Below are positions 1 through 52,262 of a stretch of 64,000 nt of DNA, piece after piece. The stretch covers positions 4,898,001 to 4,962,000 of the forward strand of contig NZ_CP072203.1 in NCBI RefSeq assembly GCF_017654315.1, in the 5' to 3' direction. The DNA comes from Gordonia polyisoprenivorans (lineage in GTDB: Bacteria; Actinomycetota; Actinomycetes; Mycobacteriales; Mycobacteriaceae). The notes under the pieces were generated by a model. That model did not search any database. It was not told the origin of the DNA and saw only the letters and a program-made list of their open reading frames with translations. The translations under genes were made by a program, and so were the position numbers. Positions within the stretch are counted from its first letter, which is position 1. Each line of letters starts with the position of its first letter.

Positions 1-2340
1 ACCGATCCGCACCGGCGCCCCCGGAGTCGCGATCTCGCCGATGTTGGTGAGGATTGTCGTCTCGGTGGGACCGTACGCATTCTGCATCCGGACGTGCGCC
101 GACCAGTGATCCTGCAGCGCCTGCGGGACGGCCTCACCACCGACGGCGATACACTCCACCGCGGGCAACCGGGCCGGGTCGAGGGTCGACAGGGTCGTCG
201 GGGTGAGGAAGGTGTGTGTCACCTCCTGGCCGATCATGAACTCCTGCAATGCCTCTCCACCGACGGCGTCGGCCGGTCGATAGACCAGGGTGCCGTTGTT
301 GGCCACGGCGAGGAGGTATTCGAGGACCGACGCGTCGAAACTCGGTGACGCATAGCCCATCACGATCGGCCCGTCACCGACGCCGAGTCGCGCGGATTCG
401 GCGCGTGCGAAGTTCCACAGTCCGGTGTGCGACACCGCGACGCCCTTGGGCCTTCCGGTCGAGCCCGAGGTGTAGATGACGTAGGCCACGTTGTCCGGCC
501 GCACCGCCCGCAGCCGCTCCTCGGCGCCGATCGATGCGTCGTCCATCGCCGCGACCTCGGCTGCGGTCGACTCGTGATCGGTTGCCACCCACTCGAAGTC
601 CTCACCCGGCAGGTCACCCACGGCCGCGATCGACAAGCCGAGGACGGCCCCGGAATCCTCGATCATGGCCGAAACGCGCTCGGCCGGATAGCCGGGGTCG
701 ATCGGTACGTAGCCGCCACCGGTCTTGGCAACCGCCCAGATCGCCACGAACAGATCGGCCGACCGCGGGATCGCCAGCGCCACCAGTGATTCGGCGCCGA
801 TTCCGCGGGCGATGAGCCATCGCGCGAGCCGGTTCGAGCGGGCATCGACGTCGCGGTAGGACAGTGCGGAACCGGAGGGGTCGACGACCGCGGTACGTCT
901 GCGCTGCCCGCCGACCGCCGCGGCGAAGATGTCGGCGAGCACCATGGGCGCCACCTCGGGCCCCCCGGACACCGGGACCAGCTCGTCGACCTGGTCGCCC
1001 CGTAGCAGCGGTGCGTCACCGACCGCGGTACCCGGCTCGGCGGTCAGCCGATCCAACAGACCGACCAGGCTCGCGGCCATCGCCTCGACGCGGTGCGCGT
1101 CGAACAGATCGGTGGCGTACTGCACGGCGCCGGACCAGGAGTGGCCTGCCGCCGCCGGGGTCACCGAGAACAGCAGGTCGACCTTGGCCGGGATCTCCCC
1201 GATCGACAGCGGACGGACCTGCAGACCGGCCACCTCACCGCCGGCGACCGACTCCCCGGCGAGTTCGGCGATCACCGACTGTTCGAGGGTCAGCAGGACC
1301 TGGGTCAGTGGCGCAAACGCTTCCGAGCGCACCGGATTGAGGTGATCCACCAGCGTCTCGAACGGGATGTCGGCGTGGGCGTACGCGTCGAGATCGATGC
1401 CCCGGATGCGTTCGAGCAGGCCGTGGAAGGATTCCTGAGCCCGGTAGCCGGACCGCAGGACCAGGGTGTTGACGAACATGCCGATCAGCGGGTCGAGTTC
1501 GGGTCGGCCACGGCCGGCCACGGGTGTGCCGACCGCGATGTCGTCGCTCGCCGAGAGCCGGGCGAGCAGTACCGACAGCCCGGCGTGGATCACCATGAAC
1601 GGGGTGACCCGATACTCCTGGGCGAGTGCGGTGATCCGCTCGGCGATCGGGGCGTCGATCTCGAAATGTGTTGTCGCCCCGCGGGTGGACGCGACCGCCG
1701 GACGCGGACGATCCGTCGGCAGGTCGAGCACACTGGGCAATCCCGCGAGCTGATGTGACCAATAGTCCCACTGTGCGTGCAGGATCGAGCCCGGCTCGTC
1801 GACCGAACCGAGGTGCCGGTGCTGCCACACCGCGACGTCGGCGAATTGCAGTGCGAGCGGCTCGAACTGCGGTGGCGTTCCGGCCACCCGTGCGTGGTAC
1901 GCGGTCACCAGATCGGCGACGAGCGGCGCCAGCGACTCGCCGTCGGCGGCGATGTGGTGCAGCACCAGCACGAAGACGTGCTCCTCGGGGTTCGCCGACC
2001 ACAACCGGGCGCGCAGCGGGAAGTCGACGGTGACGTCGAATCCCGTTGTCGCCGCCGCCTCGAGGTCGTCGCGGCTCCCGGCGATCTGCCAGTCGACCGG
2101 CGCGGATGCCGGGTGGACGAGTTGCTCGGGCACACCGGCGTTCTCGGGGAAGGTGGTGCGCAGGATCTCGTGGCGGGCGACGACGTCGAGGACCGCGGCA
2201 TGCAAGGCCTCGACGTCCAACGCGCCGTGCAGGGCCAGTGCTGCGGGCACGTTGTAGGCCGGTGAGGTGGGGTCGAACCGGTTGATGAACCACATGCGTT
2301 GCTGCGCCAGGGACAGCGGCACGTGGTCGGGTCGTGGCGC
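1..2340 (-). other. Module 17, partial: C and most of A
   Basis: C17 (about 2340-1000) has HHIAADG. The A domain runs off the edge shortly after NAYGPTETT; its visible pocket residues read D-A-L-F-A-G-A-I-L, similar to the A5/A11/A13 group. Carrier and further domains lie outside the window. Confidence 0.83.
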
Positions 2341-5300
2341 GGGTGGCACCATCGCCGGACCCGATACGCCCCGGCCGCCGGCGAGGGCGGCGAGTTCCCG
2401 GATGCTCGGTGCCTCGAAGACGTCACGGACCGAGATCTCGCGTCCCAGCGCCTCACCGGCGCGCGCCGCCACCCGCATCGCCGACAGCGAGTTGCCGCCC
2501 GCGTCGAAGAACGATTCGGTCACACTGACCTGCTCGACACCGAGCACGCCGGCGAAGACCTCGGCCAGCACCTGTTCGGCCGGGGTGGTCGGTGCCACGA
2601 TCTCCCCCGACACCTGTTGCGGTGCGGGCAGTTCCCGGCGTGAGATCTTGCCGGCGGTGTTGAGCGGCATCTGCTCGAGCAGCACCCAGATGCCCGGGCG
2701 CATGAACTCGGGCAGCGCCCGGGTCACGGTGGCCTTGACGGCATCGAGGTCGACGGTGTCGGGGGCGAGATAACCCACCAGCGATTCACCGGCAGGTGTG
2801 GCGACCACCGTCGCGGCGGCATGCACGACCCCCGGGGCGGAGGTGAGCACGGCCTCGATCTCGCCGAGCTCGATGCGTTGTCCGCGCAGCTTGGTCTGGA
2901 AGTCGCTGCGGCCCAGGTACTCCAGCTCACCCTCGGCGTTCCAGCGCACCAGGTCGCCGGTGCGGTAGAGCCGAGCGCCGGCGGGCCCGTGGGGGTCGGC
3001 GACGAACCGTTCGGCGGTCAGGGTGGGTTGGCCGGCGTAACCGCGAGCCACGAGATCCCCACCGAAGTACAACTCGCCGGGCAGTCCCGGCGGCACCGGA
3101 CGCAGACGCGCGTCTAGGACGAGCGCGGCGGTGTTCCACAGCGGCCGGCCGATCGGCACCGTGTGGCCGTCGCGCCGAATGTGCTGCACCGCAGCGTAGA
3201 TCGTCGTCTCGGTGGGACCGTACTGGTTGTGCAGTTCCGTGGCGGGCAGCAGTCGCCCGATCGCGTCGGCCACCGGACGGGTGAGCGCCTCACCACCGGT
3301 GTGCAGCAACCGCAACGCCGTGAGTTCGGCCAGGTCGGATTCGTCGACGATCTCGGCCATCGCGCCGAGCACCGAGGGCACCAGCGTCGCCGAGGTGACG
3401 CCGTGATCGATCATGCGGCGCGTCACCAGCACCGGGTCGCGATGCTCTCCGGGGTGGAGCAGGACGAGCCGTCCGCCGCACACCACGGGGCGCACGATCT
3501 CGATGATCGCGGGGTCGAAAGTGTACTCGAGTTGTTGCAGCACAACGTCGTCCGGGCCGAATCCGTAGTAGTCGCGGTCGAAGGCCAGGTGCGTGCTCAG
3601 CGCGCGCCGCGAGACGGTGACACCCTTGGGCCGACCGGTGGATCCGGAGGTGAAGATGGTGTAGGCCGCGTGCTCGGGACGAACCGTCGCGAGGCGTTCG
3701 CCGGCGGTGATCGCGACGCCAACGGCGTCGACGGCACCGGAATCCACGGCACCGGGGGCCACGGCAGTGGCGGCGTCGACCGTCAGGGTCCGCGTATCGG
3801 GGAGTGCGGCGATCCCGTCGGGGATCGGGCCGGGTCCGACGAGGACGAGTGACGCGGCGGCCACGTCGGTCATGTAGCGCACCCGATCTGCCGGTGCACC
3901 GGTGTCGATCGGCACGAACTGCGCACCGGTGGCCCACACGGCGTGGATCGCCACGATCATCTCCACCGAACGCGGGATGCACACGGCCACAGCCATATCC
4001 GGTCCCACTCCGGAGGCGATCAGCTCACGGGCGAGCATGCTCGCGCGGGTGAGCAACTCGGCGTAGGTGACCTCTCGCTCGTCGGCGATCACCGCGATCG
4101 CGTCGGGGGTGTCGGCGGCGCGGCGGGCCAGCAGGTCGGTGACCGCATCGCCCTCGAGCGATACCACCGCGCCGTGCGACCACTCGTCGAGGAGTGACGC
4201 GGTGGCCGAATCCACCAGCGGCACTTCGGCGATCGGGGTGTCCGGTGCGTCGACGAAGGTCTGCAGGATTCGGGTGAGCGCGGTGGCGAAGACCATGATC
4301 TGCGTCTCGTCGAATGCCGTGGGCAGATACGCGAATCGCAGGTGGAGCCGATCCCCGCGCACCGAGGTCGCGAGGTTCAGCGGGTAGTGGGTGGAGTCGC
4401 TGACGTCCACGCCGCGCACCTGTAGTCCCCCGACCGCCGTCGGCGATGCCGACGACAGGGAGGCGGTGTCCACCGGATACGACTCGTGCACCGTGAGGGT
4501 GTCGAAGGCGATGGGAACGCCGCTGTGCGCGATGATCTCGGGCAGACCGAGATGCTGGTGGTCGAGGACCGCGGTCTTGTCGTCCTGCAGGGTACTCGCT
4601 ACGGCCGCCAGCGTGGCGTCGGGGTCGACGTCGACGACCACCGGCAGCGTGTTGATGAACAACCCGACCATGTTCTCCACGCCGGGTAGGTCGGCGGGGC
4701 GGCCCGACACGGTTTCCCCGAAGGTGACCACGCGCGACTCCGAGAGCCGCGAGACCAGCAGCGCCCAGGCGACCTGTAGCACGGTGGCCAGGGTGGTGCC
4801 GTGCCGACGGACCGATTCCTCCAGTGCGGCGGTGAGTTCGGCCGGCACGGCGACGATGTGTTCGGCGGGTCGGTGTTCGGCGGTGGCCTCGGCACCCGGT
4901 GCGACGAGGGTCGGCCCCTGCGCACGAGCCAGTCGTCGCGCCCACGCCTGCAGCCCCGCGCGATCGTCGATGCGGCCGATGTGGTGCAGGAAGTCCCGGA
5001 AGTCTCCCCCGGATCCGTCGCCGGTGTAGGCCGATCCGGTGGCATACAGCGCCATCAGGTCGGCCAGGACCAGTGGCCCCGACCAGCCGTCGAACAGGAT
5101 GTGGTGGTTGGTGATCACCACATCGGTCTGATCGCCGTGACCGATCACCACCACCCGGAGCAGCGGCGGCGACGCGAGGTCGAACGGCTCGTTGCGTTCC
5201 TGCCGCGCGATCTCGGCCACCCGGTCCGGTGCCGCGGCGTCGTCGGCGAGGCGCACGACCCGCCAGCCGGCCCGTGCCTCGGGCGGGATCACCGCGAGGA

Positions 5301-8300
5301 CTGCACCACTGCGGGCCCGCACGAACCCGGAGGCGAGCACCCGGTGCCGGAGCAACAACTCGTCGGCGGCCGTACGCAGCCGGTCGAGGTCGACGTTCCC
5401 GCCGAGCCGGAGCACCGCCTGGGTGACGTACGCATCGACGACGTCGTCTGCGGTGTCCGCAGTGCCACCCGAGGTGGCCGTGGCCGGGCCGGTACCGGCG
5501 AGCACCGACTGGAAGTAGAGGCCGCGTTGCAGAGGCGACAGCGGCCAGATCGCCGCCCCGGGATAACGCGCCGCCACCTCGTCGAGGTCGTCCTGGGTGG
5601 CGTGGCTGCCGGGGACGTCGGACGGTGAGAGACCCACCGGCACACCGGCGTCGACGGCCTCGGTGAGTTCGGTCAGTTCTCGCCGCCACCGCTCGGCGAT
5701 GTCGGTGGCGTCGGCCTCGGAGAGTACGGCCTCGGCGAATCGCAGATCGGCGGCCAGCACCGGACCGTTCGCACCGGTGGTGACGGCGGCATTGATGGTC
5801 AGCGGCGCCATCACCGGCATCGCCCCCGACACCGAGGACGGCAGGAACGGGGCATCGGGTGCGGGCAGGAAGTCGGCGCCGACAGCGTCACCGACCTCTC
5901 CCCTGCCGTCGGCGGCCGCCCGGTTGCCGAGGTAGTTCAGGGCGATCGTCGGCAAGGAACGTTGCGCCAGAGGCGAATTCGCCACCGAACGCAGGTCGGC
6001 GAAGCCGATGCCGTGATCGGGGATCGTCAGTCGTTGTTCCTTGGCCGACTTGACCGCGTGCAAGGCGTCGGCACCCGGATCGACGAGCATCGGGATCAGG
6101 GTGGTGAACCATCCGACGGTGCGCGAGAGGTCGGCGCGACGCGGGTCAGGGCCGGACTCGAGGATGTCCTCGTGTCGGCCGTGGCCCTCGACGAGGATCG
6201 TCACCGCCCGATCGTCGGCGATACCGCGCTGCTGCTGCCAGGACCGGATCGCGCGCGACAGGGTACCGGCGAGAACGTCGTTGACGCTGCCGCCGAATGC
6301 TTCGGGCACGGCCGTGAGCAGAGGCCCGGTGATCGGTGCGTCGACCCGGGCGATCACCGAGCCGACCGAGCGTAGGCGGTCCCGCCGCGGATCGGGGTCG
6401 ACGCCCAGCCGGGTGGGGATCTCCGGGGTGCGCGAGAGCCACAGCGCCAGTTCGGATTCCCGCGACTCGCGCCGATCGGCCAGCGCCTGTTGCCAGGCAC
6501 GCATCGACGTCGGCTCGGAGCGCACGACCGGCGCCGTGCCGGCCGACACCGCGGCCGCCGCGGTGAGCAGGTCCTCGATGAGGATCGGCCACGACACGGC
6601 GTCGACGGCCAGATGGTGGATCACCAGGACCAACCGGGCGGCGTCGGCACCGACCACCAACGCGGCCCGCATCACGTGCCCAGCGGCCGGATCCAGGAGC
6701 GCCGCCGCCCGCGCATGAGCGGCGCGCACCGACTCGTCGAAACCTTCCGTGCCGGAGGCACTGTCGGTGATCACCCGGTCGATGGCGGCATGCGCGTCGA
6801 ACGGCTCGCCGGTCGTCAGCGCCCATCCGGCCGCGCCGCGGACCAATCGCGCCGTGAGCATCGGGTGCGCCGCGCAGACCGCCGCCAACATGGTCGCGAG
6901 ATCGTCGACCGACAGTTCCCTCGGTGCCGCCAGCACCATCGACTGGTTGAAGTCGGCGAAGTCCTCGGGTGCGGGCGAGGTCTCGACCATCCACGAGATG
7001 ATCGCGCCGAGTTCGGTCGGCCCGGTCGGTCCGCCGGGCGGGTCGGCGAGTACCGGCAGTGCTGTGGCACCGTCGGTGGCCGCGCGGGCCATCCCGCGAA
7101 CGGTTTTGTGTTCGAAGATGTCTCGCGGGGTGAGCGTCAATCCGGCGGCCTTGGCTGCCGAGGCGAGCTGGATGGACATGATGGAGTCGCCGCCGAGGGC
7201 GAAGAACGATTCGGTTACGCCGACCTCGTCACGACCGAGGAGGCCTGCGACGATCGCGGCGAGAGCGGTTTCGGCGGCGGTGGCCGGCGAGACGCGATCG
7301 GCGGCCTCGAACACCGGCTCCGGCGCGGGCAGCGCGGCCCGGTCGAGTTTGCCTCCCGGGGTGAGCGGCAACTCGGCGAGAACGACCACCTGGTGCGGGA
7401 TCATGTGCCCGGCGAGCCGTGCACCGGCGGCGGTGACGATGCGGGCGGGGTCGATGGTGGCGCCGTCGTCGGGAACCAGGTAGGCCACCAGTCGTGATCG
7501 CCCGGAGTCGTCGGCGACACCGAGGACCACCGCCGAGGCCACGTCCGGCAGATCGGTGAGTACGGACTCGATCTCGCCGAGTTCGATGCGTTGTCCGTTG
7601 ATCTTGACCTGATGGTCGGCGCGCCCGGCGAATTCGATCTGCCCGTCGCGGCGCACGCGTACCAGGTCGCCGGTGGCGTACATCCGCTGCCCGGGAACTC
7701 CGGTGAACGGGTCGGCGACGAAGGACGTTGCCGTCAGGCCCGGCCGTCCCAGGTAGCCGCGGGCCAACGACTCGCTGGTCCCCAGATACAACTCGCCCAC
7801 CACCCCGCGCGGCACGGGGTGCAGTCGCGCATCGAGGACGTAGGCGGTGAATCCGCGGACGGGATGGCCGATCGTCACCGGTCGGCCCACCTCGGAGCGG
7901 CCGGTGCTCGACCAGACCGTCGCCTCCGATGGGCCGTAGAAGTTGTACATGCGGCGTCCGTCGGCACCGCGTCCGTCGGTACCGCGCCCATTCGCCCAGC
8001 GCGCCACCAGTTCCGGTAGGCAGGCCTCGCCGCCGGTGACCAGGTTGCGGATCGTGCGACCACGCTCGACCGGGACCGTCGCGAGCACTGTCGGGGTGAT
8101 CAGGGTGTCGGTCACCCGATCGCGGCTCAGGACGGCGCCGAGGGCCTCCCCGGCGTAGGCGGTCGGGGGCGCCACCACCAGGGTGTGTCCGAGCGCGACG
8201 GACCACATCATCTCCAATACGGAGGCGTCGAAACTCGGTGAGGCGACGTGCAGGACGCGGGTGTCGGGCGCTTGTTCGGGGGTTCCGGTGATCTCCCGGA

Positions 8301-11300
8301 GGGCGTCGACGAGAGTCGCGATGCCACGGTTGCCGACGCCGACGGCCTTGGGTCGGCCGGTGGAGCCGGAGGTGTAGACGAGGTAGGCCAGGGTGTCCGG
8401 GCCGATCTCGCCGGCACGGTCGGCTGCGGTCACCGGCGCTGCCGGGCGGGCGGGATCCGTGGCGATCGCGACATCGATCCAGTCGCATCCGTCGGTACCC
8501 AGGCGGTGTCGGGTCGTCGCGTTGGTGACGCCCAGGCGCACACCGGAATCGGCGATCATGTAGTCGATGCGGTCCTGGGGGTAGGCCGGATCGATGGGGA
8601 CGTAGGCGGCTCCGGAACGAATAACGCCGAATACCGCCACGACGGAATCGACGGAGCGTTCGAGGCCGACGGCGACCACGTCGTCGGGACGTACACCGCG
8701 GGCGATGAGTTCACGCGCCAACCGGTGGGTGCGCTCGTCGAACTCGCTGTGCGAGAGCGCCTCACCGTCGCAGATCACCGCATCCCCGGCCGGGTCGAGC
8801 ACCCGCGCGTCGAGGATGTCGACGAGCGGTCGGGGTGTGCTGATCCCGCCGTCGGCGGCCGGCCCGAGAACGCCGGTGGAATTACGACTGGGGCGCATCG
8901 CCGAGAGCGCGGCATCGTCGACGACGTCGATGTCGCCGACCGCGCGCCGGGGGTCGGCGACCATGGTGGTGACCACCTGGAGCCAGGTCTGCGCGAACCG
9001 GACGACGGTGTCCTCATCGAACAGCGATGTCGCGTAGAGGAAGTCGGCACGCATCGGACGATCGGCGGACCGGTCGGCGACGCCGACCGTCAGATCGAAC
9101 TTGGCCACCGCGTTCAGCGGTCCGAGCGGGCGTGCGGCCAGCCCCGCCACCTGAACCTCGGCCTCTGCGCCTGCGGGGGCGCCGGCCGATTCGTGGGTGA
9201 ACGCGATCTGCACCAGCGGCGGATAGGCGGTCGAGCGCTCGGGGGCGAGTTCGTCGATGAGATCGTCGAATTGGACGTCGGCGTGGGCGAAGGCATCGAC
9301 GTCGGTCGAGCGCACCGCCGCCACGAAGTCACCGATCGGCGCCGCCGGATCGACGTCGGTGCGTAGCACGAGGGTGTTGACGAACATCCCCACCAGATCG
9401 GCGAGCGCGGCGTCGGTGCGCCCGGCGATCGGCGCGCCGATCACCACGTCGGAGGTGGCGGCCAGGCGTGCCACGGTGATGGCGAGCGCCGCATGCGAGA
9501 GCATGAACGCCGTCACATCATGTTCGCGGGCAAAGGATTCGAACTTCGCCGCCACCGCGTCGTCGACCTCGACGGAGACGACGCCCGCCGTCGTGTCGAG
9601 CACCGCGGGGCGCTGGCGGTCCATCGGCAGGTCGGTGACCGCGGGCAGCCCCGCGAGGTGGGCACGCCAGTAGGCCATCGCTGCGGCGGCCGGCGACCCG
9701 GGATCGGCGACGTCCCCGACGACCTCACGCTGCCACAGCGCGAAGTCGGCGTATTGCACCGGCAGCGGCAGCGGCGCGTCGATCCCGGCGCCGGTGCGTC
9801 GCAGATAGGCATTGAGCAGATCCCCGACGAACACCGGCGAGGACTCACCGTCGAAAGCGATGTGGTGCACCGTGATCACCACATCGGAATGCGCGGCACC
9901 ATCCTCCTCGGGGCGGTCCACACTCCGGTCGGTCCGCACCCGCACCCGGATCGGCAGTCGGCTCGAGACGTCGAACCCGCGGACGGCACTCGCGGCGAGT
10001 TCGGTCTCGTCATCGGTGACCGCGAAGTCGAGTTCTCCTGCCGCCGCATCGATCTCGAGTATCCGCTGGTATGGACCGGCATCGTCGGACGGGTAGACGG
10101 TGCGCAGCACCTCGTGTCGTTCGAGGACGTCGAGGACGGCCAGCCGCAGGGCGTTGGTGTCGACCGCACCCTCCACCCGCAGGCCCATCGGGATGTTGTA
10201 GGCCGACGAGTCGGTGTCGAACTGGTTGATGAACCACATCCGAGACTGCGCGGTCGACAGCGGAAGTCGTTGCGGCCGTGGTCGTGCCGTGAGCTGTGCC
10301 CGGGTCCGCCCGCGTCCGGTCAGAGCGGCGGCGAGTCCGCGGACCGTCGGCGTGTCGAACAGATCGCGAACGGTGACGTCCGCGTCGAGCGCCTGCGCCA
10401 CCCGGGCGGCGACGCGGGTCGCGGCCAGGGAGTTGCCCCCGAGGTCGAAGAACGACTCGGTCACGCTCACCCGATCGAGTCCCAGCACGTCGGCGTAGAT
10501 CGCGGCGATCTCGGTCTCGGGCCCGGTCTCGGGCGCGACGATCTCACGGACCTCGATCTCCGGCCGGGGCAGCGCGCGACGGGCAACCTTGCCCGCACTG
10601 TTGCGGGGCATGACCGCCATCGGAACCCACAAGGTGGGGCGCATGTATTCCGGCAGGGCCCGCGTGACGGTCGCGCGGACGGCGTCGAGGTCGACGTCGT
10701 CGGGGCTCACATAACCGACGAGCTGTGCTCCCGCGGGAAAGTCGACGACGGCCGCGGCGGCGTGCACGACACCGGGGGCCGATGCGAGTACCGCCTCCAC
10801 CTCGCCGAGTTCCATTCGCTGCCCGCGCAGTTTGACCTGAAAGTCGGTGCGGCCCAGGTACTCGATCTCGCCGGCGGAGTTCCAGCGCACAAGGTCGCCG
10901 GTGCGGTACAGGCGCGCGCCGGGCGGCCCGAACGGATCGGCGACGAAGCGCTCGGCGGTGAGCGCCGAGGCAGATGCATAACCGCGCGCGATCTGGATTC
11001 CGCCGAGGTAGAGCTCACCGGGCACGCCGACCGGCACGAGTTGCAGCCGCGCGTCGAGCACGAACGTGGTGGTGCTCGGCACCGGGACACCGATGGGTAC
11101 GGTGGCCTCGCCGGGCAGGACGTGATGGGCGGTGACGTCGACGGCTGCCTCGGTGGGGCCGTAGAGGTTGTGCAGCTCCAGCGCGGGCAATTCGGCCAGG
11201 ACGGCCTGTGCGGTGGCCGCCGCGAGCGCTTCGCCGGAGGTGAACATCGCTCGCAGCGAACGCAATCCGGACATGCGTGGGCCGAGGACGTCGACGAAGG

Positions 11301-12044
11301 TGGCCAGCATCGACGGCACGAAGTGGATGACCGTAACGTTCTCGGTGGTGATCAGGTCGGCGATGTGGTCGGGGTCGCCGTGCCGATCCGGCCCGGCCAA
11401 CACGAGGGTCGCGCCGACGGCGGCGGGCAGGAACAACTCCCACACCGACACGTCGAAGGTGATCGGCGTCTTCTGCAGCACGACGTCGGAGTCCTTGAAG
11501 CCGTACCACTCCCGCATCCACTCGAGCCGGTTGACGATCGCCGAGTGGGAGACCGTCACCCCCTTGGGTCGCCCGGTGGAGCCGGAGGTGAACAGCGTGT
11601 AGGCGGCATCGTCGGGCCGGATCGGTGCGCGCCGTTCGGCGTCGGCGATCGGCGGGGTCGCCGGGTCGATCGGTACCGACGTGTCGACGCCGATCACCCG
11701 GATCGCTTCGGGTAGGTCGGCGATCGCCGCGGGGGACGCGCCGTCGACGACGAGGACGATCCGGGCGTCGGCGGTGTCGAGCATGTATCGCACCCGGTCG
11801 AGCGGTGCGTCGGCGTCGAGGGGGACGTAGTGGCCGCCGGCCTCGACGATCGCGTGGATTGCGACGAGCATCTCCACCGAGCGTGGCATCGCCACGCCCA
11901 CCGCCACATCGGGGCCGACGCCCGCGGTGATCAGCCATCGGGCGAGATCGTTGACGCGCGCCGCGAACTCCGCGTAGGTGACCCGTCGGTCACCGCACAC
12001 CACGGCCACGGCGGGCGACGCGGCACTCATCCGGACGACCTCGG

Positions 12045-12048
<4 letters not shown>
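1..12048 (-). CDS. NRPS 3, modules 14 (A-T) to 17, partial at left edge
   Basis: This is a multimodular NRPS that continues the assembly line of the preceding gene. The frame is open from a GTG at 12048-12046 to base 1 (4,016 codons) with no stop, so the C-terminus lies outside the window. The GTG overlaps the stop of NRPS 2 as GTGA and has a good ribosome binding site (GGGAG, 12060-12056, 7 nt upstream). Approximate residue order: A14 1-496, T14 502-583, C15 587-1053, A15 1067-1580, T15 1584-1653, E15 1664-2130, C16 2150-2620, A16 2630-3123, T16 3150-3226, C17 3237-3683, A17 from 3687 to the edge. Visible motifs include [25 protein letters not shown] ahead of the E domain, [10 protein letters not shown] (E), [10 protein letters not shown] (C after E) and GGNSL carrier sites. 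The protein begins directly with an A domain whose C partner ends NRPS 2. Pocket residues suggest Ser for A14; the others are not recognised. No thioesterase is reached. Confidence 0.95.
2370..5620 (-). other. Module 16: C (accepting a D residue), A (unknown), T
   Basis: The pocket reads D-P-I-T-H-G-Q-I-Y-K ([33 protein letters not shown]), sharing a frame with A9. C16 has [10 protein letters not shown] after E15; the carrier has GGNSL. Confidence 0.83.
3731..3775 (-). repeat. 15-bp tandem repeat inside A16
   Basis: Units starting ACGGCACCGG at 3731 and 3746 and a diverged unit at 3761 encode the Ala/Val/Gly-rich [13 protein letters not shown] stretch in the N-terminal lobe of A16, between the substrate-independent motifs A2 and A3. 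Confidence 0.65.
5620..10290 (-). other. Module 15: C, A (unknown, aromatic pocket residues), T, E
   Basis: The pocket reads D-A-L-L-V-G-F-V-W-K, with YGPSEAT instead of YGPTEAT at motif A5. A short tandem repeat lies just ahead of that motif. C15 has HHIAFDG, the carrier GGDSIMS, E15 [10 protein letters not shown]. Confidence 0.84.
7954..7983 (-). repeat. 15-bp tandem repeat inside A15
   Basis: Units 7954-7968 and 7969-7983 differ at one base and encode GTDGR and GADGR, just before the [10 protein letters not shown] motif. The repeat enlarges a surface loop by about ten residues. Confidence 0.75.

Positions 12049-52258
<40,210 letters not shown>

Positions 52259-52262
<4 letters not shown>

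Noticed and set aside
1..2340. Thioesterase or terminal reductase at the left edge
   Set aside because: The window ends inside A17; no GxSxG hydrolase or Rossmann reductase sequence follows in the visible part, so termination cannot be judged.
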